Shown piece by piece: positions 52,165 through 61,090 of a stretch of DNA of 64,000 bases. Below the pieces are notes generated by a model. That model searched no databases, had not been told where the DNA came from, and was given only the letters and a program-made list of their open reading frames with translations. The position numbers were made by a program, and so were the translations under genes. Source of the stretch: Cohnella silvisoli (GTDB lineage: Bacteria; Bacillota; Bacilli; Paenibacillales; Paenibacillaceae); assembly GCF_021190915.1 (NCBI RefSeq), contig NZ_JAIOAP010000002.1, positions 186,001-250,000 of the forward strand, in the 5' to 3' direction. The stretch's first letter is position 1, and each line of letters starts with the position of its first letter.

Positions 52165-54546
52165 TTATGAACCGGTACGAAACGTTCTGCGGAACTCGTC
52201 GGGAGTATGTCCGGTTTGTTTCTTGAACGAGGCGTAGAAATACTTTCCGCTTGAGAAGCCGACATGGCCGGCGATTTTATTGGCGTGTTCATTCGTTTCC
52301 AGCAGCAGCTTCTTCGCTTCCTGAAAACGCAATTCGCTTATGAATGCCGATAACGATTGGTCCGTATGACTTTTGAATATCGTACGAACATAATTCGAGG
52401 AAAGTCCGACCACCTCCGCAATATTCTCGACGGTAAGATTCGGATTACGAAAATTGTCGCTCGTGTATCGGACGACCATATCGACGACATCTTTGTTTTT
52501 CAATTCTTTGCGTTCTCGAATACCGCTTATCACTTGCGAATAGAGCATGTCGAAACGCTGGCGAATATCATCGAAATCATCGCAGGCGCTAAGCTCGCGG
52601 ATAATCGTTTTATAAGAACCGTCGGCCGGGAACACGGATCGATCGGATGGCTCCGGAAGCACCTCGAAGTGGGATATCGCGAGTTGAGTCAGAGACAGCA
52701 TGATTTCATCGTTAGAAAACTGGCATACCTCATCCAAGAAGGACTCGAATCCTTCTATGGCCTTGTCGCGTTCTCCCGAGCGTAATGCATCGTTTATTTT
52801 TTTCTCCAACTCAAAAGGATACTGATAAGGAACCTTCGGAAATTGGACGAGTTCCTCATACCGTATAATAGAGCTTTTTCCATACACAAGGCGATGTACC
52901 GTCGCTTGGAGTGCCTGCAAATAGGAGGAATGGAGCTCGTCGAGTTTGTCGACTTGACCGCCTATCGCCGCCGTCACCGTCAGTTTGACATACGTCTCGA
53001 TATTATCCTGAGTCGCGGACAACAACCGGAGCAGTTCGGATTCCGAAGAGTTACTCCACTGATCTACGTTCACCACGACCGCAACGTGATCGGCCCCCCC
53101 TATGACGGCTTCCGCCGCAAACGACACGGACAGCGTCTCCTCGGCGATGTTGGCCAGCGCGTATCGAAGCAGGGACATATCGCGTTCCGACAGCTTCGCC
53201 GTCCACTCGGCAAACGCGCATAAGCGGAAAATACATACCCGGTATGAAGGCCCGTCCAATCTCAATTTGAGCTTGGCAGCCTGCTCTGTTGTCGCTTCTC
53301 CGCCTGCCACAGTACCCAGAACGAGCTGACGCAAGAAATCGTGGCGAAGCGCCGGCATCCCCTCGCGAACCGATTGCTCAAGCTCAACCACATTGCTGAC
53401 CAACCGTTCGATCGTTCGGTCGATATATTCATATTCGTTGTACGTCTCTCCCGAGCGATTGTCGTCATTCCCGTTGGAACGGATTTTTCGAATCAACTGA
53501 CGGACGGGCTTATACATTTGTTTCGCAAACAGGATGCCTATTGTCAAACTGATCAGGATAAAGATTCCCGCCAATAGGAGCACCGTTTCATTGATCTTCG
53601 TAAAATTCCATAGCAGCTTCTGATAGTCGCCCACTCCGACGAATATCCATTTGAAAACATGATCGGATTTCTCATAGTTGATGAGCATTTTCCGTTGATC
53701 TATTTCCGTGGTGAAATGGCCGGAGTTTCCTCCAGAAGCCAAAATTTCCCGAATATAATTTTGGTCGGATATGTTTTTGTTGAGCAAGTCGTCCCGGGGA
53801 TGGGAAATGACGTTGCCTTCCCGATCCAAGATGAAAAACTGCATCGATCCGTCGCCTGCTTGCCGGTTAACCATTTGCTGCAAAGCGCTTTGCTTCAGAT
53901 TGAATACGAGAACGGATGCAGGTTTGCCGTTCTCTTCATCCTCTACGAACTGAATGGTAATCGCCTGGTATTCCTCTCTATTGCTGCCAAGCTGATAGGA
54001 AACCTTGCGCGGCATCACGTTCATGTCCTTCTCATATCGAGTCGTTTCAATAGACTGGATGGCGTCCCGATCGTAAAAGTCATCGATGGATGAAGCAACG
54101 GATAAGTTAGAAAACACGAGGTTTGACCGTTTGTTATAGACGTAAATAGAATGGATAATCGGGTTCGAGGATGCGATCTCGGATAATTTCTTCGAAATAT
54201 CGCCCATCTCCAACGCTTCGAACGTGTCTCCGTACAATGCTTTGAATACGGATCCCGAATTAAGGGACATGTCGTTTAGATTGCTGGATATGTTGGGCAA
54301 AACGTGGAATTGGAGCAAGTACTCCAGTGTCGAGTTCCAGTACGTTTCCACGACCGACTGTGACTGGGCAAGCACTTTCTCCGAATTCGTCTCGATCTCC
54401 TTGTGGATTGCCCGGCTATAGCTGTTATACATGAGGATCGAAAGCCCGCACAGAAGCAATGTACCCACGATGATATAGGAAAAAAGAACCTTGATCATAA
54501 ACGCGTTCTTACGGACAAAGAGGGAAACGCTGAACAACCTTCTCAT
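52165..54546 (-). CDS. Membrane-bound AraC-type regulator (YtdP-like)
   Basis: A 793-residue one-component regulator. A first helix near residues 18-38 and a second near 315-335 flank an outer Cache-like sensor domain. A HAMP-like linker and a cytoplasmic part follow, and the last 100 residues carry a double AraC helix-turn-helix (LTVENIAEVVGLSSNYVRTI; ANKIAGHVGFSSGKYFYASF). Such proteins sense sugars outside and switch on adjacent importers, so the LplB-type genes downstream are the likely target. The ATG at 54544 has AGGAG touching it; a TTG three codons later (54537) is better spaced. It begins only 10 bases after dnaD. Confidence 0.9.
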   Translation of the reverse strand: MRRLFSVSLFVRKNAFMIKVLFSYIIVGTLLLCGLSILMYNSYSRAIHKEIETNSEKVLAQSQSVVETYWNSTLEYLLQFHVLPNISSNLNDMSLNSGSVFKALYGDTFEALEMGDISKKLSEIASSNPIIHSIYVYNKRSNLVFSNLSVASSIDDFYDRDAIQSIETTRYEKDMNVMPRKVSYQLGSNREEYQAITIQFVEDEENGKPASVLVFNLKQSALQQMVNRQAGDGSMQFFILDREGNVISHPRDDLLNKNISDQNYIREILASGGNSGHFTTEIDQRKMLINYEKSDHVFKWIFVGVGDYQKLLWNFTKINETVLLLAGIFILISLTIGILFAKQMYKPVRQLIRKIRSNGNDDNRSGETYNEYEYIDRTIERLVSNVVELEQSVREGMPALRHDFLRQLVLGTVAGGEATTEQAAKLKLRLDGPSYRVCIFRLCAFAEWTAKLSERDMSLLRYALANIAEETLSVSFAAEAVIGGADHVAVVVNVDQWSNSSESELLRLLSATQDNIETYVKLTVTAAIGGQVDKLDELHSSYLQALQATVHRLVYGKSSIIRYEELVQFPKVPYQYPFELEKKINDALRSGERDKAIEGFESFLDEVCQFSNDEIMLSLTQLAISHFEVLPEPSDRSVFPADGSYKTIIRELSACDDFDDIRQRFDMLYSQVISGIRERKELKNKDVVDMVVRYTSDNFRNPNLTVENIAEVVGLSSNYVRTIFKSHTDQSLSAFISELRFQEAKKLLLETNEHANKIAGHVGFSSGKYFYASFKKQTGHTPDEFRRTFRTGS

Positions 54547-54556
54547 CTCCTGTCAA

Positions 54557-55267
54557 CTATCGTCCGGCACGAAACTTCTGGGCATGCAGCCGTGCTTCCT
54601 CCACGTTGGTGACCCGGTTACGACTCCATTCCAGCAAAATCCGATCGATGTAGCGGAAGTGAAGCTTGCCGGCAAACACCGATTCTTTCAGCGCGAAACG
54701 GATTAGCTCATCCGCGTATTGGTCCTGGTCAAGCCATCCATTGATCGTCTCGTATTCCATCGGCGTAAGAGGACGCCCGAATTCTTGTTCGAACAGAACA
54801 AATAAATTATGAGTTCCCGCATTTGCAATCAGCGTAACACTGGCAGACTCGGATTGATCCCGATATGGACTAACGTCTCCCGTGCTCCCGCTGCGAAGAG
54901 GAAGCTCTCCGGCAGCGAGCAATACGCCTATTTTCTGAAACAGTCCGGACAAATTATACTTCTCGGATTGAACTCCCGACTGGGGATCAAACTGTTCGTC
55001 AATCGTGATGAATCCTTGTTTCATCAGCTTCTGCACGGCTTGCCCGACGATTGCCGGCGATGCACCGATTCTCTCCTGCAGCTGCTCGATGGTCGGAAAT
55101 TCATTCTGCTCCAGCTGCCGGAACGCGAGCAAATGAAGCAGCAGCATACCTTCCGTGTCGCTGAGCTTAAGCGCGCGATAGGTACGCAGCAACGCGTAGG
55201 GAATACTGACGGAGCCATCCATGAAAGCCTCCGCCATCCCTTTTGCTAGAGAATTACGATCATTCAT
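54557..55267 (-). CDS. dnaD: DNA replication protein DnaD
   Basis: A 236-residue DnaD, which helps load the replicative helicase in Bacillota. The N-terminal winged helix (ALKLSDTEGMLLLHLLAFRQ; IGASPAIVGQAVQKLMKQGF) mediates oligomers, and the C-terminal DnaD domain shows FEQEFGRPLTPMEYETINGW and ending HFRYIDRILLEW. It follows asnS as in B. subtilis, with 47 bases between. What follows is not nth but an AraC-type regulator. Confidence 0.94.
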   Translation of the reverse strand: MNDRNSLAKGMAEAFMDGSVSIPYALLRTYRALKLSDTEGMLLLHLLAFRQLEQNEFPTIEQLQERIGASPAIVGQAVQKLMKQGFITIDEQFDPQSGVQSEKYNLSGLFQKIGVLLAAGELPLRSGSTGDVSPYRDQSESASVTLIANAGTHNLFVLFEQEFGRPLTPMEYETINGWLDQDQYADELIRFALKESVFAGKLHFRYIDRILLEWSRNRVTNVEEARLHAQKFRAGR

Positions 55268-55314
55268 CTTTAGGTTTCACCAACCTTCAAGGATTTTATC
55301 TCAAGTCAATTCAA

Positions 55315-56613
55315 CTATGGATATAACCGATATAGCGTACGCGGAAAAGCAATCGTCTCCCGTACATGATCGAGCCCGCAAATCCAGGAGACAGCTCTCT
55401 CGAGACCTAAGCCGAAGCCTGAGTGAGGAACCGTCCCATACCGCCGCAGATCCATGTACCAGCCGTAGGCTTCTTCGGACAACTCATGCTCCGCAAACCG
55501 TTTCTCCAGCAATTCCGGATCATCAATCCGCTGCGATCCGCCAATGATTTCCCCGTAGCCTTCAGGCGCAATCATATCCGCGCATAATACAACCTCGGGG
55601 CGGCTCGGATCCGGTTTCATATAGAACGCCTTAAAGCTCGCAGGATAGTGAGTGATAAATACCGGGCGGTCGAACTTCTCGGCGATCGCCGTCTCATGCG
55701 GTGCGCCGAAATCCTCTCCCCACGGCAGATCCATCCCGATTTCCTTGAGCAAATCCAGAGCTTCGTCATAGGTAATACGCGGAAACGGCGGCAAAACCCG
55801 TTCCAAAGCCGTCGTATCCCGCTCCAGAACCATAAGCTCCGCTTTGCATTTACTCAGCACTTGCCCTACGATATGAGCGATAAACTGCTCCTGTACCCTC
55901 AGGTTTTCTTCGTGATCGACGAAAGCCATCTCCGGCTCGATCATCCAGAATTCGATCAAATGGCGGCGGGTTTTCGACTTCTCCGCACGGAACGTCGGAC
56001 CGAAGGAATATACTTTACCGAGCGCCATCGCGGCGGCTTCCATATATAACTGGCCGCTCTGCGTCAAATAAGCGTCTTCCTCGAAATACTTCGTATGGAA
56101 CAAATTCGTCGTTCCCTCGCAAGAGGAAGGCGTTAGGATCGGCGGATCGACAAGCGTGAAGCCTCGTTCATCAAAAAAACCTTGTATAGCCGATATGATC
56201 TCCGCGCGAATACGTAAAATCGCCCGTTGTCGTGGCGCGCGCAACCATAGATGCCGATGGTCCATCAAGAAATCAACGCCGTGCTCCTTCGGCGTGATCG
56301 GATAATCCTTCGCGATTTGAATAATCTCTATTCCGGTTACGGACAACTCGAACCCGGAAGGGCTGCGAGGCTCCTCGCGCACGATTCCCGTTATGTAGAA
56401 TGAGCTTTCCTGCGTCAACTGGCCTGCTTTCTCCCACACGGATTCATCGACTTCCGCTTTGACGAGCACGCCTTGGATGAAACCCATCCCATCCCGAATT
56501 TGCAGAAACTGAATTTTCCCGCTTGACCGCTTACGCGTGAGCCACCCTCCGAATGTAACCGTCTGCCCGACAAAGTTGCCGATCGTGGCCAGATCTACCC
56601 GTCCCATACTCAT
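55315..56613 (-). CDS. asnS: Asparagine--tRNA ligase
   Basis: A 432-residue class II aminoacyl-tRNA synthetase. An N-terminal OB fold binds the anticodon ([18 protein letters not shown]), and the catalytic domain has motif 2 [20 protein letters not shown] and motif 3 [23 protein letters not shown] precedes the ATG. It starts 9 bases after the ackA stop and is followed by dnaD. No T-box was seen in front of it. Confidence 0.95.
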   Translation of the reverse strand: MSMGRVDLATIGNFVGQTVTFGGWLTRKRSSGKIQFLQIRDGMGFIQGVLVKAEVDESVWEKAGQLTQESSFYITGIVREEPRSPSGFELSVTGIEIIQIAKDYPITPKEHGVDFLMDHRHLWLRAPRQRAILRIRAEIISAIQGFFDERGFTLVDPPILTPSSCEGTTNLFHTKYFEEDAYLTQSGQLYMEAAAMALGKVYSFGPTFRAEKSKTRRHLIEFWMIEPEMAFVDHEENLRVQEQFIAHIVGQVLSKCKAELMVLERDTTALERVLPPFPRITYDEALDLLKEIGMDLPWGEDFGAPHETAIAEKFDRPVFITHYPASFKAFYMKPDPSRPEVVLCADMIAPEGYGEIIGGSQRIDDPELLEKRFAEHELSEEAYGWYMDLRRYGTVPHSGFGLGLERAVSWICGLDHVRETIAFPRTLYRLYP

Positions 56614-56622
56614 GCCCCTCTC

Positions 56623-57849
56623 CTATTGCGAAATGGATGCCGCTTCCGGTTGTTCAATGACCAGCCGATAAGTGTCCCGCGCGATCAGCAATTCCTCGTT
56701 CGTAGGAACAACCAATACGCTGACCTGCGAGTCGTCCGTCGTAATCCTCCGCGACTCGGAAGAACGTATGGCGTTCCTCGCTTCCTCTAGGCGGATCCCT
56801 AGGAAGGTCAACCCTTTGCATACTTCTTTACGCAAAACGTCCGAATTTTCTCCGACGCCCGCCGTGAAAACAATAGCATCTAGCCCGTTCATCGCAGCTG
56901 CGTAAGCACCGATGTATTTACGGATGCGATAAGCATACATCTCGAAAGCAAGCTTCGCGTTTGCATTGCCCTCGTTCATCGCCTCCACAACTTCCCGCAT
57001 ATCGCTGCTTATTCCTGATATGGCGAGCAAACCGCTATGTTTGTTAAGCATCGAGTTGGCTTCGTTTAACGTTAAATCCTCTTTGTTGATCGTGAAAGGA
57101 ACGATCGCGGGATCCAAGTCGCCGCTGCGCGTCCCCATCATTAACCCTTCTAGCGGAGTCATTCCCATGCTCGTATCGAACGATTTACCGTTTAAGATAG
57201 CTGCGCAGCTCGCCCCGTTGCCAATGTGGCATATGACAAGCTTCAACTCGCTCAGCGAACGTCCGAGAAACTCGGCGGATCGCTTGCTGACATAGTCGTA
57301 AGAGGTGCCGTGGAAGCCGTAGCGGCGAATTTTGTGTTTACGGTAAAGCACGGTCGGGATGGCATACAAATAGGAGCTCGGAGGCATCGTCTGGTGAAAA
57401 GCGGTATCGAATACGACAGCTTGGGGAACGTCCGGCAGATTGTCTTCCACCGCGGAAATTCCCATCATGTGCGCGGGGTTATGCAGAGGAGCCAAATCGA
57501 ACAGCTTGCGGATTTCCAGCTTTACGCTCTGGTCGATGAGCACCGATTCGCTGAACGATTCTCCGCCGTGCACAACCCGATGACCGACGGCCTTAATGTC
57601 TTGGATGCTGCCGAGCACCCCGAATTTACGGTGCGTAAGCATATCCAGCACCTTCTTGATCGCCGTCGTGTGATCCAGAATTTCGCTAACCTCGCGAACT
57701 TCAGGCTGCCGATCGACTTCATGGGTGAGAATGGACGAATCCATTCCGATTCTCTCTACCCTTCCCTTGGCGAGCACGTTTTCGGTTGTCATGTCGTAAA
57801 GCTGGTATTTAAGCGACGAGCTCCCCGCGTTAATCACGAGTACGTTCAT
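56623..57849 (-). CDS. ackA: Acetate kinase
   Basis: A 408-residue enzyme that makes ATP and acetate from acetyl phosphate. ASKHA-fold motifs include VLVINAGSSSLKYQL, VGHRVVHGGE with the catalytic His/Arg region, FDTAFHQTMP, and VFTAGVGENS. It overlaps the upstream dehydrogenase gene by 4 bases (ATGA). Phosphotransacetylase is not in this window. A propionate or butyrate kinase is less likely by motif. Confidence 0.94.
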   Translation of the reverse strand: MNVLVINAGSSSLKYQLYDMTTENVLAKGRVERIGMDSSILTHEVDRQPEVREVSEILDHTTAIKKVLDMLTHRKFGVLGSIQDIKAVGHRVVHGGESFSESVLIDQSVKLEIRKLFDLAPLHNPAHMMGISAVEDNLPDVPQAVVFDTAFHQTMPPSSYLYAIPTVLYRKHKIRRYGFHGTSYDYVSKRSAEFLGRSLSELKLVICHIGNGASCAAILNGKSFDTSMGMTPLEGLMMGTRSGDLDPAIVPFTINKEDLTLNEANSMLNKHSGLLAISGISSDMREVVEAMNEGNANAKLAFEMYAYRIRKYIGAYAAAMNGLDAIVFTAGVGENSDVLRKEVCKGLTFLGIRLEEARNAIRSSESRRITTDDSQVSVLVVPTNEELLIARDTYRLVIEQPEAASISQ

Positions 57850-58718
57850 GAGAGCCTTTCACCGTCCTTGTCGTATTTGAAGAAGCCGATGCCGCTCTTG
57901 ATGCCGAGTTGACCCGCGCGGACTTTTTTCTTCAGTAGAAAAGATGGCCTGTATTTAAGCTCCCCGTATTCGCGGAACATTCGGTCAAGCGCCGCAAGCA
58001 CGGAATCGAGACCGAACCGGTCAGCCATCTCAAGCGGGCCGCGCTCGAACTTGTATCCAATGCTCATGGCGGCGTCGATATCTTCCGGTGTGGCCACGCC
58101 TTCCTCCAGCAAATGGAGCGCTTCGTTAATCAGCAAGCAGATAAGCCGGGTAGTAACGAAGCCGGGCGATTCGTAGACCATGACGCCTTTTTTGGCGAGC
58201 ACGTCGTCGATGAAGCTTCTCGTTTTATTGAACGTTTCGTCAGACGTTTGCAGCCCCCGGATAATCTCGACGACATCGATTCGGAAAGCCGGATAGACGA
58301 AATGCATGCCGATGACGCGCTCGGGATAACGGCTGGCACCCGCCAGCTCGGTTACGCTAAGGGTGGAAGTATTGCTTGCCATCACCGCGTCATTCGACAG
58401 TATGTCGTCTAATTGCCGGAATACATCCAGCTTGCTTTCCAAGTCTTCGCTGATCGTCTCGATCACTAGCTCGCAATCCGCTAAATGCTGCAACGACGTT
58501 TCCATATGTATGCGGTTTAACGTTAATTTTTTCTCGGCGGCCGTAATCGCCCACCGCTCCATTTGGCGGTCGAGACTAAGCTCGAGCATTTGCTTCGCGT
58601 GCTGCAGTCTCTCGGGCGTCTTCTCCACCAGATGAACGTCCAATCCTTTGACCGCGAGCATTTCCGCGATACTCTGCCCCATTGTTCCCGCGCCAACGAC
58701 TCCAATCACTCTAAACAT
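57846..58718 (-). CDS. 3-hydroxybutyryl-CoA dehydrogenase
   Basis: A 290-residue NAD-dependent 3-hydroxyacyl-CoA dehydrogenase of the Hbd/PaaH/MmgB type. Its Rossmann start is VIGVVGAGTMGQSIAEML. The catalytic His region GMHFVYPAF is visible, and the C-terminal domain has GYKFERGPLEMADRFG. It could act in beta-oxidation, phenylacetate breakdown or butyrate metabolism. It is first in the run hbd-ackA-asnS-dnaD. A TATAAT (58801-58796 on the minus strand) lies about 80 bases upstream. Confidence 0.88.
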   Translation of the reverse strand: MFRVIGVVGAGTMGQSIAEMLAVKGLDVHLVEKTPERLQHAKQMLELSLDRQMERWAITAAEKKLTLNRIHMETSLQHLADCELVIETISEDLESKLDVFRQLDDILSNDAVMASNTSTLSVTELAGASRYPERVIGMHFVYPAFRIDVVEIIRGLQTSDETFNKTRSFIDDVLAKKGVMVYESPGFVTTRLICLLINEALHLLEEGVATPEDIDAAMSIGYKFERGPLEMADRFGLDSVLAALDRMFREYGELKYRPSFLLKKKVRAGQLGIKSGIGFFKYDKDGERLS

Positions 58719-58795
58719 GCTGACAATCCCTCCAACCTAACTGAAACGACTATTCCTCCGTTTGGCGGCATTCGTCGTAAAAAAATAATAAGATG

Positions 58796-58801
58796 ATTAT
58801 A
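58796..58801 (-). promoter_or_regulatory. -10 box upstream of the hbd-ackA-asnS-dnaD run
   Basis: TATAAT on the minus strand, with only a weak TTGGTG-like -35 about 15 bases further up. It is the best promoter candidate in the 158-base gap between this run and the anti-sigma gene. That gap holds no other feature I can support. Confidence 0.4.
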
Positions 58802-58876
58802 CCCCACTCAATGTTACACCAACTCCCTGCGCGGAAGTTAAGCGAATAATCGCGGGGTACTCTCATCTTATCATAA

Positions 58877-60076
58877 TCAAGAAGGGTTTGCCGTGGTCGT
58901 AAACCATGGGCGCAGCATCTGGGGCCAATTATCGACGTATTTTTGTTGCGTTGCCCATTGAACCATGACGACGGATTCATTAGAATTGATTGGTATGGTT
59001 ACAGGCTTGGCGTCAGGTAATTTGTACGGATACAGCTTAATGCTATCGTTAGTGACTATAGCTACGATATCCTCGTCTTGCGATGTAAAAGCATCCGTGG
59101 CTGTTGTCTCCAATTTTAAGACTTCACCCCACGTCAGTGCCAGAGGCTCATCTTTAACAATGTCCGATGTAAGCTGTACGGGAATCGTTTGCCATTTCTG
59201 TATGTCGGCTGCGCTTACGATTCTCGGTGAATCAATTGACTTTTTGGCTACCCAGGCGGCGGATTCGCGGACGATCGCCCATTGGTCGATATCCGTTCCG
59301 GCCTCGTTCGTGCCAAGCGCTTTGGAGAGCGGAAAATGACTTTCCTCTAAAATATTTTTGCTTTTCACGCGCATTGCAGGCTCCAATACCGCGACCTCGT
59401 TAACCCATGCCTGGCTTTGATCTACCGCGACGCCTTCTTGATTGACGTTGGTCGTTTGTAAGATCGATACGAAACGGTTGCCGGCGTATAGCAGCTTCTC
59501 CGTTCTTCTCAGCGATGGCAACTTCTCCTCCGACACTGCCGCTTTCATCAACCGAGCCGCAGGGGATGCCTCCAGCGTTTGCGTACCTTTGCCCAACGAA
59601 TCCGGAACGGCATCGATTTTCCAAAATTTCGTCTTATAGGGCATCCAAATTCCCGGTCCGCTTCCGATTAATGCAAGCTCATTATCCTGTGGCGCGACGA
59701 GTACCGTTCGATAGGTACTGCCAGACGCTCCTTGATCTCCGTCATCCCTCAAGCCGATCACGACCGCGGAATGCGGCATTACATCCTTTATATCCCCAGT
59801 GACCGTTTCATGAAGGGCGGACGATTGCTCCGGATTCAGTCCCTTATTCCCATCGCCATCGAAGGGATACTCTCGCCAACTCCACACGCCCACGAGCAAT
59901 ACGATAACAAGCAGGAATGCTGCGCTCACGCGATTCCATCGCAAGAACCACGCCCGGTTAGTGCGCTGCTTCGGATTATCGAGACGTTCGTTGATTTTCC
60001 GGCGCAACGATTCGTCGAATCCGTTCCGAGTCAGCGGACCGCGCGCCAGTTGCTCGAATAGCTCTTTGTCATCCAC
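58877..60076 (-). CDS. Probable membrane-anchored anti-sigma factor
   Basis: A 399-residue protein encoded directly after the sigma gene. The cytoplasmic N-terminus (1-48) is short, one membrane helix covers about 49-66 (AAFLLVIVLLVGVWSW), and about 330 residues lie outside. No zinc-binding HXXXCXXC motif is present, so it is not a ZAS-type anti-sigma. The start is GTG in a TAGTG overlap with the sigma stop. The role is inferred from position and topology; the outer part is not recognised and may be the sensor. Confidence 0.7.
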   Translation of the reverse strand: MDDKELFEQLARGPLTRNGFDESLRRKINERLDNPKQRTNRAWFLRWNRVSAAFLLVIVLLVGVWSWREYPFDGDGNKGLNPEQSSALHETVTGDIKDVMPHSAVVIGLRDDGDQGASGSTYRTVLVAPQDNELALIGSGPGIWMPYKTKFWKIDAVPDSLGKGTQTLEASPAARLMKAAVSEEKLPSLRRTEKLLYAGNRFVSILQTTNVNQEGVAVDQSQAWVNEVAVLEPAMRVKSKNILEESHFPLSKALGTNEAGTDIDQWAIVRESAAWVAKKSIDSPRIVSAADIQKWQTIPVQLTSDIVKDEPLALTWGEVLKLETTATDAFTSQDEDIVAIVTNDSIKLYPYKLPDAKPVTIPINSNESVVMVQWATQQKYVDNWPQMLRPWFTTTANPS

Positions 60077-60624
60077 TAGCGGTTCGCCTCCTTCATCTTG
60101 GACAATTTCTGCCGGGCGTGGAACATTCGCGATTTCACCGTTCCCTCCGTAACATCCAGCACCTGAGCGATCTCTTTCAAAGACAATTGGTTATGAGCGT
60201 ATAGAATGATAACTTCTCTGTACTTCTTCGGCAGGTCCAAAACCATTTTCCACATCTCGTTGACCGCCCATTGCTCCGCGACATCATGCTCGACGGAATG
60301 GCGCTCCCCGTAATCCTCAACTACGTCCGACAAAGTCACCTTGCGGAAGAAAGCCGACCTTTGATAATCGATTGCGGTATTGCGCGTAATGGTCAGCAGC
60401 CAGGTTTTGACGGAAGCATCTCTGCGAAAAGCATGCATATTACGGAAAACCTTAATGAAAACCTCTTGCGTAATATCGTCGGCCAAATCCCATTTGCGTG
60501 TTATACTGTAAGCGTAATTCCATACTTCCTTACCGTAAGCCGTCATCAATTCGTTCAACAAATCCTTATTGTCATCGCATTCAACCATATATTTAAGGAA
60601 ATCGAAATTACGCTGGGAATCCAA
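60076..60624 (-). CDS. ECF-type RNA polymerase sigma factor
   Basis: A 182-residue extracytoplasmic-function sigma factor. Region 2 is ADDITQEVFIKVFRNMHAFR with the DNA-melting segment TWLLTITRNTAIDYQR; region 4 is LPKKYREVIILYAHNQLSLK followed by the helix-turn-helix KEIAQVLDVTEGTVKSRMFH. The frame opens at GTG (60633), but AGAGGTGG sits best for the TTG at 60622-60624, which I use. The next gene, overlapping by one base, is the likely anti-sigma. An ECF-like promoter lies in front, so it probably controls itself. Confidence 0.9.
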   Translation of the reverse strand: MDSQRNFDFLKYMVECDDNKDLLNELMTAYGKEVWNYAYSITRKWDLADDITQEVFIKVFRNMHAFRRDASVKTWLLTITRNTAIDYQRSAFFRKVTLSDVVEDYGERHSVEHDVAEQWAVNEMWKMVLDLPKKYREVIILYAHNQLSLKEIAQVLDVTEGTVKSRMFHARQKLSKMKEANR

Positions 60625-60646
60625 TCTTGCCACCTCTATTCCGTTA

Positions 60647-60673
60647 GACGATTCAAATATACAATAAGTTCAA
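60647..60673 (-). promoter_or_regulatory. ECF-like autoregulatory promoter
   Basis: On the minus strand TTGAAC (60673-60668) and CGTC (60650-60647) are separated by 17 bases, matching the common ECF pattern of a GAAC-type -35 and CGTC -10. It lies about 25 bases before the sigma start. Confidence 0.55.
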
Positions 60674-60856
60674 TGCTATCATATTTTTCGATGGATTACC
60701 TTCTTCTGAATTCATTCCCTATCTAAAATTCATATAAAAAACCGGAGGCTTTGCCTTGGCTTTGCCCCCGGCCCTTTTACTTTTGCGGACATCCGTAATA
60801 AAGCAATCGTACCCGGTCCGACATTCCTGTTCATGCCTGCAGCTGTTCGCGAAAAC

Positions 60857-60939
60857 GTACCTTTATCCCTATGCATCAGAATGAGAATAGGACCAACGCA
60901 GCCCCCTACTTCCTTTCCGCGAAAACGTACCATTATCCC
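60857..60939 (+). repeat. Two direct copies of the IS terminal motif
   Basis: GTACCTTTATCCC at 60857-60869 and GTACCATTATCCC at 60927-60939, each preceded by CGCGAAAAC. The second pairs perfectly with GGGATAATGGTAC at 62215-62227. The decayed copy carries the motif at 21103, 21174 and inverted at 21702 and 21773. Confidence 0.8.
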
Positions 60940-61014
60940 TACCGATCAGAAGGAAAATCCTTGTTCATGCTTTTGAAAATAAACCCGGAACGTTGAAATT
61001 TTACCCGATAACTC

Positions 61015-61063
61015 TTGAAAATAGAACACATGTTTGGTATTATGAAAATAAGAACAAATGTTC
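61015..61063 (+). promoter_or_regulatory. Transposase promoter with two SOS-like boxes
   Basis: TTGAAA (61015-61020) and TATTAT (61038-61043) are 17 bases apart, a good sigma-A promoter. GAACACATGTTT (61024-61035) lies in the spacer and GAACAAATGTTC (61052-61063) lies near the start of transcription. Both fit the GAAC-RNRY-GTTY core of the Bacillus LexA (DinR) box, though the outer C and G of the consensus are A and T. Their centres are 28 bases apart. Confidence 0.6.
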
Positions 61064-61090
61064 TATTTTTTATAAAAGGGGGAGACGTCT

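Noticed and set aside
57226-57912. Antisense open frame of 228 codons over ackA
   Set aside because: A shadow of ackA and the start of the hbd gene; it has no ribosome binding site.
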